DNA from: Gonium pectorale | Lineage: Eukaryota > Chlorophyta > Chlorophyceae > Chlamydomonadales > Volvocaceae | DNA length: 64,000 nt | Direction: 5' to 3' | Assembly (NCBI GenBank): GCA_001584585.1 | Contig: LSYV01000119.1 | Location: 1-64,000 of the forward strand | In this document: positions 46,183 to 58,700 of the stretch, in pieces | Position numbering within the stretch: position 1 is the first letter of the stretch | How the letters are laid out: every line of letters begins with the position of its first letter | Notes under the pieces: model-generated | Told to the model about the DNA's origin: nothing | Seen by the model: only the letters and a program-made list of their open reading frames with translations | Database searches by the model: none | Translations under genes and position numbers: made by a program

Positions 46183-46348
46183 CAGGGTCTGCATTCCCCA
46201 TCAAATCATCGCTATGCCGTACAGAGATGCATGAAAGTCGCGAGCATTGCGTTCAGTATGCATGTACATTCGTTCGTCACGCACTCGGCGCGCACCCCGC
46301 AGCCGCCGCCTTGGCATACACAGATCCCGGTACCGTGAGCCCCTGTGC

Positions 46349-49300
46349 TCAAAAGTCCTGCTGCGCGTCGCGCTCGCCTTCCTCCGCGCTGCGCCCGCCT
46401 CTGCGCGCGGCGCGCTCCCGCACGCCCGCCACCGCCGCGCCGCCGATGCGCTTGAAGACGCGTTGCAGCGTCTGCGCCGGCACCCGCACCCCCGCCACCA
46501 GCGTGTCCTTGCCCGCCATGAGCACGTCCACCACCGTGTCCTTGCCCGCCACGAGCCCCTCCAGCAGCGCGTCGCCCAGCCGCTCCGCGGGCGCCTGGAC
46601 GGCGCCCACCACTGCGCCCACCACCTCTGCCACCTTGGCCCCCGGGGTCAGGCCGTGCGCGCGGTCGAGGCAGCGCTGCAGGCTGGCCACCGTCACGTCC
46701 GTCACGGTGCGATGCGGCACATGGGCCTGGAGAGGTAGAGGGGGAGGGGGAGTTACGGTGGGCGCGGAAAGTAAAAAAAACGTGTGTGCAGCGACGCAGC
46801 ACGCCCGGCTTTGTGGCTGGACATGGGAGACGTCACCACTGGCAGGTACTGGTGCAACAGGCGCGCGGGCTCTGCTCTGCACTGCACCAGTGCACTGTCC
46901 TAACTTATACCAAGCGTGCACGACTGGCAAGTGTGCATTGTGCAATCGCAAGTGCCACCGTACCCCACCTGGATAGGGGCACGGGCGGGGGACGCGGAAA
47001 GTACAAACGTGTGTGCAGCGACGCAGCATTGTTCTGGCTGACATGGGAAACGTCACCAATGGCAATCACGGATGCAGCAAGCGCGCTGGCTCTGCTCTAC
47101 ACGAGTGCAATGTTGCAATTCATTTACCGACGTGTGCACGACCGACAAGTGTTCGCAAGTGCCACCGTACCCCACGAAGTGAAGAACACAGCCCGTAAGC
47201 CCCCACACACTGCCACGGCAGCGGCACCTGCAGCAGCGCCATCCATTCGGCGTACAGAAAGCGCCCCGGCCGCTCGCCGGCGGCGCGGACCACCTCGTCC
47301 GCCGGCACCAGCAGCAGCCCGTAGTAGGCGCGCGCCCGGTCGAACATGCGGCCCCGCTCGCCGCGAGTCTCGGGCTGCATCAGCAGTGCGGCCACGACAG
47401 CAGCGCTCGCGCCGACGCCAGAGACCGGCGGCAGCGCCGTGGCGGCGGCAGCAGCCGCCTCCGCCACTGCCGCCGCCTGCACGAGATCGCTGCCCGCGGA
47501 CATTGACGGCGTGGCGGCGCTGCCGCCGGGTCCCAGGCCGCTGGTGGGCCCCGCGGGTGAGCCGCCGGTGGAGACAAGCGTTGTGAGCGGCGGCTGCAGC
47601 ACCGACAGCGCGCGGATCATCCGCTCCACGCCCAGCGAGTTGATGTCGTGGATGGCTGGTTTGGAGGGGGAGAGGAAGTTGGCAGAAAGTTGCCGGGAAA
47701 TTGCCGTTCGTATGGTAAACATGACCCGATCGTGCGGAATGCCAAGGCTGTACTTAGAGGAGCATGGCACAGACTCTTGTTTGACGGATGGCGCAATTCA
47801 TGCGCTGGCACGAGGATACGGCACACAGGCCGCACTGCCGTGCAGCCGGCCGCACCTGGCAGCAGCCACATGATGCCGCGGGCCGTCGCCGCCGCCATGG
47901 GCCCGAACACGTACGCCCGCTTGGTGGGCTGCAGGTACGGGCTCAGCTCCTCCGCGGAGCGCAGCGCCGCCCGCGTCAACGCGCCGAGGCTCGGGTGCAG
48001 CTGAGGGGTGGGTGGGATCATACAAGGTGCCGTGAGCCGCACGCCAGGCGAGAGTAGGCAGATCACGGTACCAACTTCAGGGAAGGCAACGCAGGGGCTG
48101 GCGTACGGGTCAACGTTTTGCCTGGCACCGCCCCTCAGTTCGTTGCAAGCAGACGGGCAGTCCACCGACGGGCCGTACCTCGAGCGAGTCCTCTCCCTCG
48201 TGGCAGACGTGGCTCGCGGCTGCCACGGGCGCCAGGTGCGAGGCGACCAGCAGCAGCCCCTCCAGCCGCAGGAGCCGACAGCAGTGACCCGCCAGGGCGC
48301 GGTAGCTGCATCGCAAGCAGGGTAGGCCCGACTGTCTTCAAACGCCGAAAGTTGGACACAGCGCCACGGTTGGACACAACGCCACGGTTGGACACACCAT
48401 ACGGTTACCCTCATCAACGAAAAGATCCAACCAGGGCGGAACGTGAGAGTAGCAGGATTGGTCCGGTGGTTACTGCTGTACGTTGCACAAGTATTTAGTC
48501 TCATGGTGAGGAGCGCACCTCTGGACGACCGGTAGCAGCAGGTCCGGTATGCTCGCGCTGCTGCTGCCGTCCTCTGCCTTGGCCTGCCGCGCTGCCCGCC
48601 AGCCCCGACGGCCGCCTGCAGCCCCGCCGCCTCCCGCGGCGTCACCCGCGCCGCTGCCGCCCTCCGCTGCGGTGGCGATGCGCACCACCGCGTCGGCCAC
48701 AAAGTCCAGCGACTCGCTCATGGCCGACAGGTGGACGGAGCGCTCCGAGCTGCCTGCGGTGGCCAGTGCCATCACAGTCAGCGCCATGAGCGTTAGACCA
48801 CGTACTCAGGCTGCCAACACGGCGCGGCTAGCAAGCGGCTGCAAGCGCTGCCACGCGATGAAACGGTAAGTCCGACATCTACACATCCTGGATTTGAGAC
48901 ATGCCTGAATGTCTCATGGCTCAGTGGCAATTGGGGAGGCATAGTCTTCGGAGTTTCGGCGCCGCACAGACGCGGGGCGCGGTACTCACCCTGGCCGAAC
49001 AGCAGGCGCTCGTGACCCACGGGCCGCTCGCGCATGGCGAAGTAGTGGAGCTCCGCCTCGGCGGCGTCGCCGTCAGCGCCAAACCCGTGAGCAGCGGCGC
49101 GGCCACCGCCGCCGCCGCCGCCCCCTGCGGAGGCCAGCGGGCGAAGCTGCGGAGGCACCAGCAGCGGCCGCTCCTGCAGCAGCACCCGGGAGAGTATGGG
49201 GAGTCATGAATGTGGACGCAGGAGCAACCATTACTGCATTTACTGGCATGCTGCCCAACATTGTCAACAGTATCGCAATGCAGCAACAAAAGTCAAGCAC

Positions 49301-52300
49301 GACCGTCACGCGAGCTGGCCGTCACATGCTGAGTCTTGTGGCGAGTTGTATGCAAGGAGAAGACCCCTGGGAAACCCGTCGGCGCCGTACTAGACCATCG
49401 TATTGCCACGTACGGCACCAAGACCCATGTGCAGCATGTACCCACAGGCTCTCAGACAGGCTCTCACCTGGCTGCGCAAGGACACCAGGAAGCCCACCAG
49501 GTCGGCCTGGCCGCCGGGCCCGCTGGCCGATGAGCCCGGCAGCGCGTGCGGCTGGGGCGCAAAGGCGATGGGCTCCCGCAGCAGCGGCGCGTCCGCCTCG
49601 GACGCCATGGCCATGCACACGTCGGAGCGGCTCACCAGGCGAGTGGCGTGGCACTCCGACGACCACAGGCGGACCATGTGCTGCGGGGGGGGGGGCGCGG
49701 GGGGCCCTCAGTCCGTGAGCGGGGGGTGGGGAAGCCGGCGTCCGTGGCTCATCATTTGCAACCGAGGAATGCTCAGGGTACGGTGCGTCTACATGGGTTT
49801 GCGGGAACGTCGTGCTGCCACTGTCGCACATTGTTAGCGTGTCGAGTCTGGGCTGCGTCTTGCAATTCGTCGTGGCGAGCACCGTGGCGAGCACCGTCAG
49901 CGATGATGCACCATCGCATGCGCCCCTGCGCTGAGCTCATCCATCCCCCGACCCCGCCTCGCCCCACCGTGAAGGCCCCCAGCATGCGGTCCAGGATCCG
50001 CTCGGCGATGGCCAGGAAGGCCGACTTGAAGGGCGGTAGCGCCTTGGCCGCAGCCAGCAGCTCCCGCAGCACGCCCTCGATGAAGCGCGCGATGGGAACC
50101 ACCGAGCGCGTCGCGGCCGCCGAGCCGTCCGCGGCGCCGCCGCCGGCGTCCGGTTGGCTGCCCGCCGTCGAGCCGGCAGATGCGCCGGCCGCGGGGCCCG
50201 CAGCTGCGGATGCGGTCGCGGCGCCGAAGCCCACCTGCGGACGGAACGCGTCCGGGTCCTCCAGAGCGGCGGTGCACCTATGTCGCGCGGGCCGGGGCTG
50301 GCTTAGGGTGCTCTCGCTTGCTGGCCCAAGAGAATACACACGCCAAGCTGGGGGGGTTTTCACAACCCGGTTGCTCGCACCTGCCGCGCAGGTCCACCCA
50401 CAGCTGCGGCAGCAGCTGCTCCAGCGCCACATCGTCCAGGAAGGCGGGAAGCCAGCTGGTCACCACCGTTACACCGCGAGCTGCCTCCGTGAAGGAGCCC
50501 TGGCCCTGGCCCGCCGCCTGCCCAGCCCCCGCGCCCCCCGGCTCCAGGTCTGGTGGCAGGCGCAGCACCTCCTCCGCGCGCCCCACCAGGCGCAGGACCG
50601 GCAGGTACACCTCGGTCAAGAGCTGGAGGCTGCCCGCGCCCTCACCTGCGAAACGGTATCGACAGTCCAAGCGCAGAGTCACGCACCGTGCGCTTTACCA
50701 ATCCATGGGAATGGTGGCTCTTGCATCTCCGGGCCGCCCCGGTCTTACTGCTCCCTCCTAGATTCCGGCAAAAAGGCATGACATGGAATGCACGCACCGA
50801 GTAATCGATGTACCAGTGCCTCATACCCAGCGCCGTCTTTGGGTCCGCCGCTGCGCAGGCCGCCGCCGCCCCAAGACTGCGGCAGTCAGGGGATGAGGAC
50901 AGCTCAGTTATCAAGTGCCAACTCTGGCTGCTTGGTCTTCATGGACGACCACAGGCTGAAAGTACTCAGTAGGTGCAGTGCGACTCATGGCCGCATGGCC
51001 ACCTTGCCGTACCTGCATAGGCTCACCGGACAGGCCGGTAACCGTCACGTCAAACCCGAACGTGAGCCTGATCCCAGCCGCTGTGCCGGCAGGCCGCCGC
51101 GGAGCGGGCACGAGGGCGCCACCCTGAGCGGGGCTGCCGGTCTTGCCGCCTGGCGCCTGCCCGCGCTGCAGCTGCTGGGCACGAGAGCCTGCACATCAAG
51201 GGGACAAGCGAGAGGTGACGGAGGGGGGCTGTGTGCAGGGATTGGAAAACTGAGGGAGGTTTCCTATATGGCCCGCGCGTGACCGTGCGCCAAGCCAGCT
51301 TATTGCATTGGACTTGTCTGCTGCATTTAGCCATGAGAAAGTGGCACACGGCGCCCCACATCCGACCCACCGGCAGGTGCCGCAGGCGTGGCGCTGCCGC
51401 CTCCGAGCGCGCTCTCCGCCATGTCGGCCGTCTTTTCCGCCAGCGCCGCCAGGTGCTCCAGGAAGTGCACGGGGTTGAGGTCGGACAGCAGACCGCGCAC
51501 ACCGCCCAGCGCGCCCGCCTCGCCGGCAGGTCCGTTGCTGCCGACCGACTTGTCCCCGCGGGCCGGCTTCTGGCCAGGTCTTCGCCACCCGTCCCCCGTC
51601 TTCAAAACCTCCGCGATGAGCTGCTGCAGCTCTTCCTGAGAGGAGGTGAGAAGGCATGGCAATTACAGCGGCCACAAGTTAGTGTCGTAGCATCCTGGGC
51701 GGAATGCAGGGGAGTCATGCTCTGAAACAGATCTGAGCACCCTGTCGCCTGCACATTCCTCGACTGTCCAGCACAGCACAGCCAGCCAAGCAACACCCCA
51801 AAGGCTGCGCCCACCTGCATGCAGTCCCACGCCTTCTGGTACTCCTCGCGCAGGTACGCTGCGCGCTCCCGCGCCGTCAGCCCCCCGCCGCCGCCCGCCC
51901 TCCCGGCGGTGCCCGCAGCTCGGTGCCTCCCCCGCCCGTCCAGGAGCCCCTCCCGCACGCCGTCCCTGCCCCGCAGCCCGCCCAGCACGTCCAGCGCGGA
52001 GCTCTGGGTGGTGGCGGGCGCGTTGGCCAGCGCCACCAGCACGTGCTGCATTCGGCCGAGAGCCTGGCGTGGGCGAGGCAGCCATGGGCATCCCCCCCTC
52101 CGGCGTCAGGTCTCCATGAGGGAGTGGGGACACGGCGTGTGTGTGACGCCGACAGCAGGGCAGGGCTGGGCAGGGCTGGTGCACGTCGGCTGACGCACGT
52201 CAGCCGGGGACGGGCATGGGCGGCAGTGCAGGAGTAAGGGAAGGCACAGGCCAGGAACAGAGCGCCTGCAGGGCCCGCACCTGGATGCAGGTACCCGCAA

Positions 52301-55078
52301 CGTGGGTGACCAGCCGCTGGGTGAGAACCCGCAGAGCGGGCCCTGTGGAGGGGCCTAGCACGCTGCCCTGCCCAGAGAGGGCAGCGTCTGCGGCTGCGGA
52401 TGGGAGGGCGCGCGCGTCGCCCGCGCCCCACGATGCCTGCATGAACGCCTCAACGCTGCGCCGTATGAGCGCGCGCATCTGCAGGAGTCAAGCGACGGAA
52501 CGCGGATTAGTGGACGATCGGCCAACGTGGAGACTAACAAAGCGGATGGAATACCAAGTTTGACACCTTGTGCTGCAATGTTGTAAGAATCGCAATAGTT
52601 CGGGTGCATGAAAGCATGTAGTCGTCACATGGGCTACACTCAGGAACATCCAAGGCAGGAAACCCAGACTAAAGTGTTTCGCCTTACCTCCGCTTCAGCC
52701 TTCTGCGCCACGTGCTGCTTGGCCTCCACAACGCAATCGACCTGCCCCACGGGCACACCATCGGTTGATTGGGCCCAGCGTGAAATTGGGAACAGGCCAA
52801 AATGCAAAACCGCCCGGGTTGGCAGCATAAAAATTGCACCGCAGCCCGAGCAGCACGCACCAGCGCCTTGCCATCCCCTTTCCCCGCCTCGGTACCCTGG
52901 CACTGCTGCGCCAACAGTGCCACCCTCCGCCGGCCATGGCTCAGCCCAGTTTCGCATTAAGCGCCTTCTCCCATCCGCCCACCTGTGCTAGGCAAGCCAC
53001 CAGGTCTCGTGTCGACACGTGCCGCATCGCCCCATCCACGTCCACCATGATGTCACCGCCCGGCCCGCCTGCCCCTGGCCGCGAGCCCTTGCCACCACGC
53101 CCCGCAGCTGCCGCCGCTCCAGCCCCGGCTCCTGCGGCGCCGCCCGGTGCCGCTAGCCCCCCCATGGGGGCCGACAGCGCGGTGCGCAGTTCCGTGGACG
53201 CGGTTCGTGATGACTGCAGCGCCTCCTGCGACGAGCAATAACGACAGGCAACCTTTCGTGCTATGCAGCAGGCGCCTAGATTTTCAAGCCCGCACTTCAT
53301 GCCTATTTGATGGGGCACACACTGGCTCGTTGTAGGTGTTTGTTTGTGCAAGCACTGTGTACGCGTCCCCTGCCCTCGCTTTCCCATCGTGAGGCTTGAA
53401 CCCTCCCCGAGGCTTGAACCGAAGCCGTACTGGGGGAGCGAGCCGTGTTCCACTCACCGTCACGAGCTTGTAGGCGGGCGCTTGACCCTGGGGCCGCCGG
53501 CCGCCTGGATGCTGCGGCAGGCCAGCAGCGATGTCCCGCCCGCTGCGGACCCGAGCCAGGGGCCCGCGACTGGCCAGTTCCGTCGCCGAGGACTTACCGC
53601 GACCACCGCCCTTCCCAGCTGCAGCCCCAGCCGCGCCCAGCACCCCCAGGCGGTCGGCTACCGTCCCCGGTTCGCTGGGCTCCGCGGAGGAGGTGGAGGC
53701 GTGTGCGTTGCTGTATATGCGGGCAGTGAGCTCGTCCATCATCTGGTCCTGGATCCAGCCCGCCAGCGACACCATGTCGGACCGCAGCTTGCGCAGCGCC
53801 CCCATGCGGCGCAGCTCCTCGTGCGCCAGCAGGGTGGAGCCCTCCAGCAGACAAGACACAGCGCGGGGCCAGTCCTGGAAGGAATTCGGGGGCTTGTGAA
53901 AACGAGTTCCCCGGTAGCAGAACACAAGGAGAGTATAACGCTGGTCGTGAAATAGCCGTAAGCTGGTAGGTGGCAGCACCCCGTGGCATGGAACACCCTG
54001 AGCGTGTTAGTGTCCATCGTGTTGGGGAGGAAAGCCCGCCGGCCCGCAAGGGAAGAGGCTTACCCGTTCTGCCAGCGCCATATCGATGCGCGCCGGCACC
54101 TCCACCAGGGTGCGCACGTCCGCCAGCAGTCGCAGCGAGGACTCCAGGGAAACCGTTTTCCGCCACTGCAGGATACAGTCCGCCGCGTATTGGGCGGCAC
54201 CCGCGCGGAAGTCAGCCACGCAAACAACAGCACAGCCATGATGAATAGAGCCCCGCTCCAAGTGCAAAACCCCACGGGCTGAGCTTCACTAGGGTATGGG
54301 GAGAGGCCCTGGACGCAAGCCCAAAGAAGTCCATGTATGCCGGCTTTTGCTGCGCGCACCTGTGAATTCATGGTCTTCGAGTGGGTCCCCAGCTGCTTGG
54401 CTGCATCCGCCAGGGAGCGCTTGAGGGACTCCACCTATGGGGCCACACAGGAGCGTCCCCGCAGATCAGCACTCCTGTGGTGCCGCTCGGATTGCAGTGA
54501 GGGTAAATAAGAAAGCTTGCATGAGCATTCCTATCCACGGGCGACGGGTCGGGACAGCATGCGGGCAGCAGGAGGCACCAGCCACACCTGCTGCTTCGAT
54601 TCCTCGAACAGCTGAAGGATCTGCGAATAGTTCTGGATCGAGCGCGCAAAGCCCGCATGGTAGCCCTCCACCACGGCGTCAAGTTGGTATCCCAGGCGCT
54701 CGCAGGCGTTGCGCAGCTGGGATGCGCAAGGTCGAGGGGCGGCGGGATTTGGTGGATACAGGAGAGGGGGAGTTAAACCGGCATGAGAGACCCAAATGAC
54801 AAAGCTAAGCATGCAGCCCTTGATGCGCATCATGCCAGGCGACAGACGTCCAACCGGGACTCCGGCGCTCCAGCCTACGCCGGCACACACCCGGCACGGC
54901 ATACCTCCTGCGTGAGCCCCTGAGGGTCCCGCGAGCTAAAGACCTCCACGACATGCTTGAGCGGGTGGAAGCGGATCTCCCGATACTCGGCGGGAACAGC
55001 GCTTATCTCCTTGTCCACCGCCTTCCAATCGACCTTCTCCCGGCTACCGTCATCCTGCGCTTCTTTACCCCCGGCCAT
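46349..55078 (-). CDS. SEC8: Exocyst complex subunit SEC8 (EXOC4)
   Basis: Exons 54905-55078, 54588-54716, 54360-54434, 54064-54165, 53458-53874, 52983-53225, 52688-52741, 52281-52478, 51815-52063, 51371-51635, 51027-51188, 50827-50850, 50381-50645, 49968-50277, 49468-49680, 48990-49173, 48519-48753, 48179-48305, 47856-48000, 47228-47655, 46349-46726 (4377 nt, 1458 aa). N-terminal Sec8 features: HAGFARSIQNYSQILQLFEE, LVEVPARIDMAL, LRKLRSDMVSLAGWIQDQ. C-terminal features: PQLWVDLRGR, SAMSESLDFVADAV, YRALAGHCCRLLRLEGLLL, INSLGVERMIRALSVLQ, RARAYYGLLLVPADEVV, AEWMALLQAHVPHR. The exocyst tethers secretory vesicles to the plasma membrane. It is longer than usual Sec8 (~1000 aa) because of Ala/Gly/Pro inserts. 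The 24-nt exon 12 is tentative: its donor can be moved to 50798, but then the next exon does not stay in phase. Confidence 0.93.
46764..47174. repeat. Tandem duplication (about 200 bp units) in last SEC8 intron
   Basis: Copy 1 (46764-46969) and copy 2 (46994-47174) both start GCGGAAAGTA, share GTGTGTGCAGCGACGCAGCA and end GTGCCACCGTACCCCAC. Identity is high at the ends and lower in the middle. Both lie between exons 47228-47655 and 46349-46726. Confidence 0.85.
48351..48396. repeat. 18-bp direct repeats in SEC8 intron
   Basis: GTTGGACACA occurs at 48351, 48369 and 48387 with an 18-bp period, joined by variants of GCGCCACG. Confidence 0.85.
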
Positions 55079-55772
55079 TCGGGGATCATCTGGCCGTGTT
55101 GAGCTACACTTCTAGTATCCTGTCTCCTGCCAGTGACACATGAGGAAGCTTTGACTGAGACTGCATAGCCTAAAACAAACGGTCAGTACAGTAACATTAT
55201 CCGGTGTGTCAGCTTACGCAATTGCAATGGGGTAGAGTGAACTAAGAGAGCGAGGGTTCGGGCGATCCAACTTTCTTATATGGGGCTGCCCCTCTATATG
55301 CTTCCAATAGATACGTGTGTACTTAATAGAGCTTAGACCTGCTCCCGCCGTCTCCACCCAGGTTTACCAAGAAACCGTCGGATCCGGGCGCCGTTGTGGA
55401 CAGCCCTCGTCGGCTCAGGAGGGCAACATTACTGCTGCAAATTCCATAGTTTGGAATGTTCGTAGAATGTCAAGGAATGTATGCAGCCTTGAGCCCGTCA
55501 CAGCTTGCCCCACGGGTCGCCCCTTGCTTCGAGAAACGGCCCGGGGGTTTCGCCGGGCAGTCTTGATGGTACCAAATGCAAGTTACCTTAGCATCTCATA
55601 GGAGGGTCACGAGCGCTGGGAAGTACAGGCACCTCCCGCGAGTCGAGGCAGCACGGGGCAGCATGGGCCCATCCACTACGAGGCGTACTCCTTCTAGCAT
55701 GCAGCCACATGCGGAATGGAACTTCAGCCTCGCTTTGCGGTTTGACTTGCGCATAGTCTACAAACCGGACAC
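55079..55772. promoter_or_regulatory. Divergent promoter region between SEC8 and the J/CS-domain gene
   Basis: 694 bp between the two start codons, with genes transcribed away from each other. No recognised motif and no convincing ORF. Confidence 0.55.
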
Positions 55773-58700
55773 ATGAAGCCCTGGTGGACATGCCCAGGCT
55801 TGGGCCACTACGAGGTCCTGGGCGTCCCCTACGACGCCAGTCCTGCCGAAATCCGGCAGGTGGGACGTCTGGCTGGTATCCTTCACACGCCGTGTCTTAC
55901 TCACATCAAAGTATCCTCATCCTGCCACTAGCTCAATGAGCGACACGGGCATGCCTCCAGCCTGGATGTGCTCCGCTGCTGCTTTGCTTCTGGCTACTCC
56001 CCGGCCCCGCAGGCGTACCGGGAGGCGGCGCGGCGGTATCACCCGGACAAGGGCGGCGCAGCAGCTGCCTTTGCGCGAGTGCAGGCAGCCTGGGAGGTGC
56101 TCGGCGACCCTCGCAGCCGCGCGGCCTACGATGTGTGCGCGCTCGACCACCACCACCAGTACGTGCATGTGGACACGCAGAGGGTGCGTACCCTTTCCAA
56201 CGCTGTGCCGCACTAGGTTACAGGTTACAGGTTACACGTCCGTCAAAGCCGGGGGGCCATGGACGTGCCCCACTAGGGTACCTCCCTCAAAGCTTGCACT
56301 TTTGCCCAACATGCAAGTTGTGCACCTTGCATGGCTGCATATATAAAAATTTGACCGCCACACCCCCGCCCCCGCCCCCGCATCGTTTGCCGTCCAGTCA
56401 AAGGGCGGCGAGGACGCGTTGCTGGCCGAGGTGCTGCTGCGCAGCGCCGGCGCAGTCGTGCCCGCCAGCCAGCTGGTGGTGACGTGCGAGCTGTGCGGCC
56501 GGCCGGCCACCCGCGACTGCAGCGTGTGCAGCATGCCCTTCTGCAGCTTCTGCGCGCGGCGACAGCACTGGAGGGTGGGCCGGGGTCGGGGCCGGGGCCG
56601 GGGCCGGGGCTGGGGCTTACTTGGACCTGACGCATAGCGAGAGGGCAGATAGGCAATGCTCGTGGGCGCAGGGTCGAGGGTGTGGGTATGCATGCCTGGC
56701 GGGAGTGGGCCAAGGCTTCGACCAACAAGCCAGCACGCTGCGGTGCGACACAGTCACAACTCCCGATGCGCCGGCCCAGGATGCCTAAAGTCTGTTACGA
56801 TGAACCCTCCTTCTCACTCGTCACGCCGCGTCGCGGATGCAGGGCAAGCACCCAATGCACTGGCCGGTGGTGTCAACGCCCGGGGCCATGCTGGAGCGCC
56901 TGGGCCGGCAGGAGATGGAGGCGAAGCGCCTGGAGGACGACCGCAGGTGACTGTGGCGCTTGGCGGCGCACGCCCGTACGTGTCGCGCTGCTGTCGTACA
57001 GGACGCCTGGATGTCTGCCATGTGCCAACGCTAGCGCCACTCACGGCGAAAGTGCGGTGCCAACGTGTCACGCTCTTGCATGCATGGCAGCGTGTGCTAA
57101 TTGGGGCAGATGCCGGGCTTTGTATCTAAACAAGGGGCCGCGTTGTGGCATCGTCGTGAGCATGTACGTCGTGTGCAGCAGTTCATGTGATATCGCAACC
57201 CTGTCGTGTGGGTGGCCGTCCTCCGCTGCAGGTTGCGCGCGGCGGACCCGTTCCACTGCACAGACGAGCAGCTGCGGGAGCTGCGCGCCTTCAACGAGGC
57301 GGCGGCGCTGGCTTCGGCACGGCCCGACCACCTGGTGCGTGCCTGCGTGCAAAGGCCCTGCCACGGCCCTCACTACGGCACCACCGCACCGCTCGACCAA
57401 ACGGCCCGTTACAGGATCAACTGTAACTCCACCTGTAACTACCATTGCAACCGCAACTGTAACCGCAACTGCAACTGTAACTGCAGTGGGCATGCCACAG
57501 CGCACCCTCACTACCAGCGCATGCCTACATGGGGCGGCGTGCCGCGGAGTGCGAGCTGGTCGCCCCCCCCTGCGGTTGAATGGCCCGTCTGTCCGTCGTC
57601 ATCGCTTCGCTTGTGCCCGCCCTATGCCCCATGCCCCTTGCCCGATCACAGGCTCGGTACGACCCCGCGCTGGGCCGGCTGTACATGTGGACGCAGACGG
57701 CGCGCCACGTCATCCTAGCGTGCTACCTGCCGAACGGTGAGCGAGCTGCCACCCCCCCTCCCGGGCGTCAGCTACGGTCAGTTGTGATTCCACATGTGAT
57801 ATACTGCAGTAGTGCCCGTCGTCGCGCTTTGCAAGCTCCTCTCTCGCTTGGTCATCATACTAGCTCGCTTGCATCTGCGAAGTGCCAAGCGGCTCAAGCC
57901 CATCTCCTGCACGGCTGTGCACTCAGGGCGGCCCGACCGCGAGGTGCAGGCGGGGGTCCAGGGCGGAGTCCTGCGGCTGGGGGCGGCCGGCAGCGCGCCC
58001 GTCGTGCATCGCAGGCTCGCGGGGGCGCTGGACCCGTCGTCTCCATTGGAGCTGTACAGGTGAGCCAAGCCGTTGCGCGGCCGATGCGTGGCAGGAAGAT
58101 GGGTCTCCCGCGTCCCGCCTGGCTTTGCGATGCATGGCGCCGCATCGCACTGTGCGCACCATCACAGCGTTCCATGGATGGGTGCCGCGTAACAACTGGC
58201 TATGGGCTCCGCAGAGCGCTCCTGACGGACACCCTCGGCCTGCTTGCAGAACCCCCGACGGGCGCTTCGCGATTGTGACGCTCACAAAAGCGGGTGCGGG
58301 TGCGGCCACGGGGCCGGACAGCAGCGGGCCACCGGTGCCGTGGCAGTGGCGGGACGCCAGCTGGTGGCGGACTGCCTTCGTGGGCGACAACTGCGGGGGC
58401 CGCTGCCTGCCGCCTCCGTACACGCTGAGCCAGCAGGCGGAGGACGAGGTACGGTCCGTGCTGACACCGTGACATAGCTTGTTTGCCTTGCTGCGTCCAG
58501 GATACGTACGGCATCTTCATCTTGACATGCTTGTTGAATTACTTTAGTTAAGGGCGCGCACATGTGCAGTCGCCAGGTTTATCCTAAGAGTTTGGATCAC
58601 AATCTAGGCATGCTCCACCACGATTCTCTCGCAACTTGACATATGGCGCTGGGGTCCTCTGCAGGTAGTCCTGGAGCTGGGCCTACCGTGGTGGGTACGT

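Larger units (their letters stand above)
45712..46348. other. Convergent intergenic region, glsA / SEC8
   Basis: 637 bp between facing stop codons, with candidate TGTAA signals on both strands (listed separately). No coding potential seen. Confidence 0.6.
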
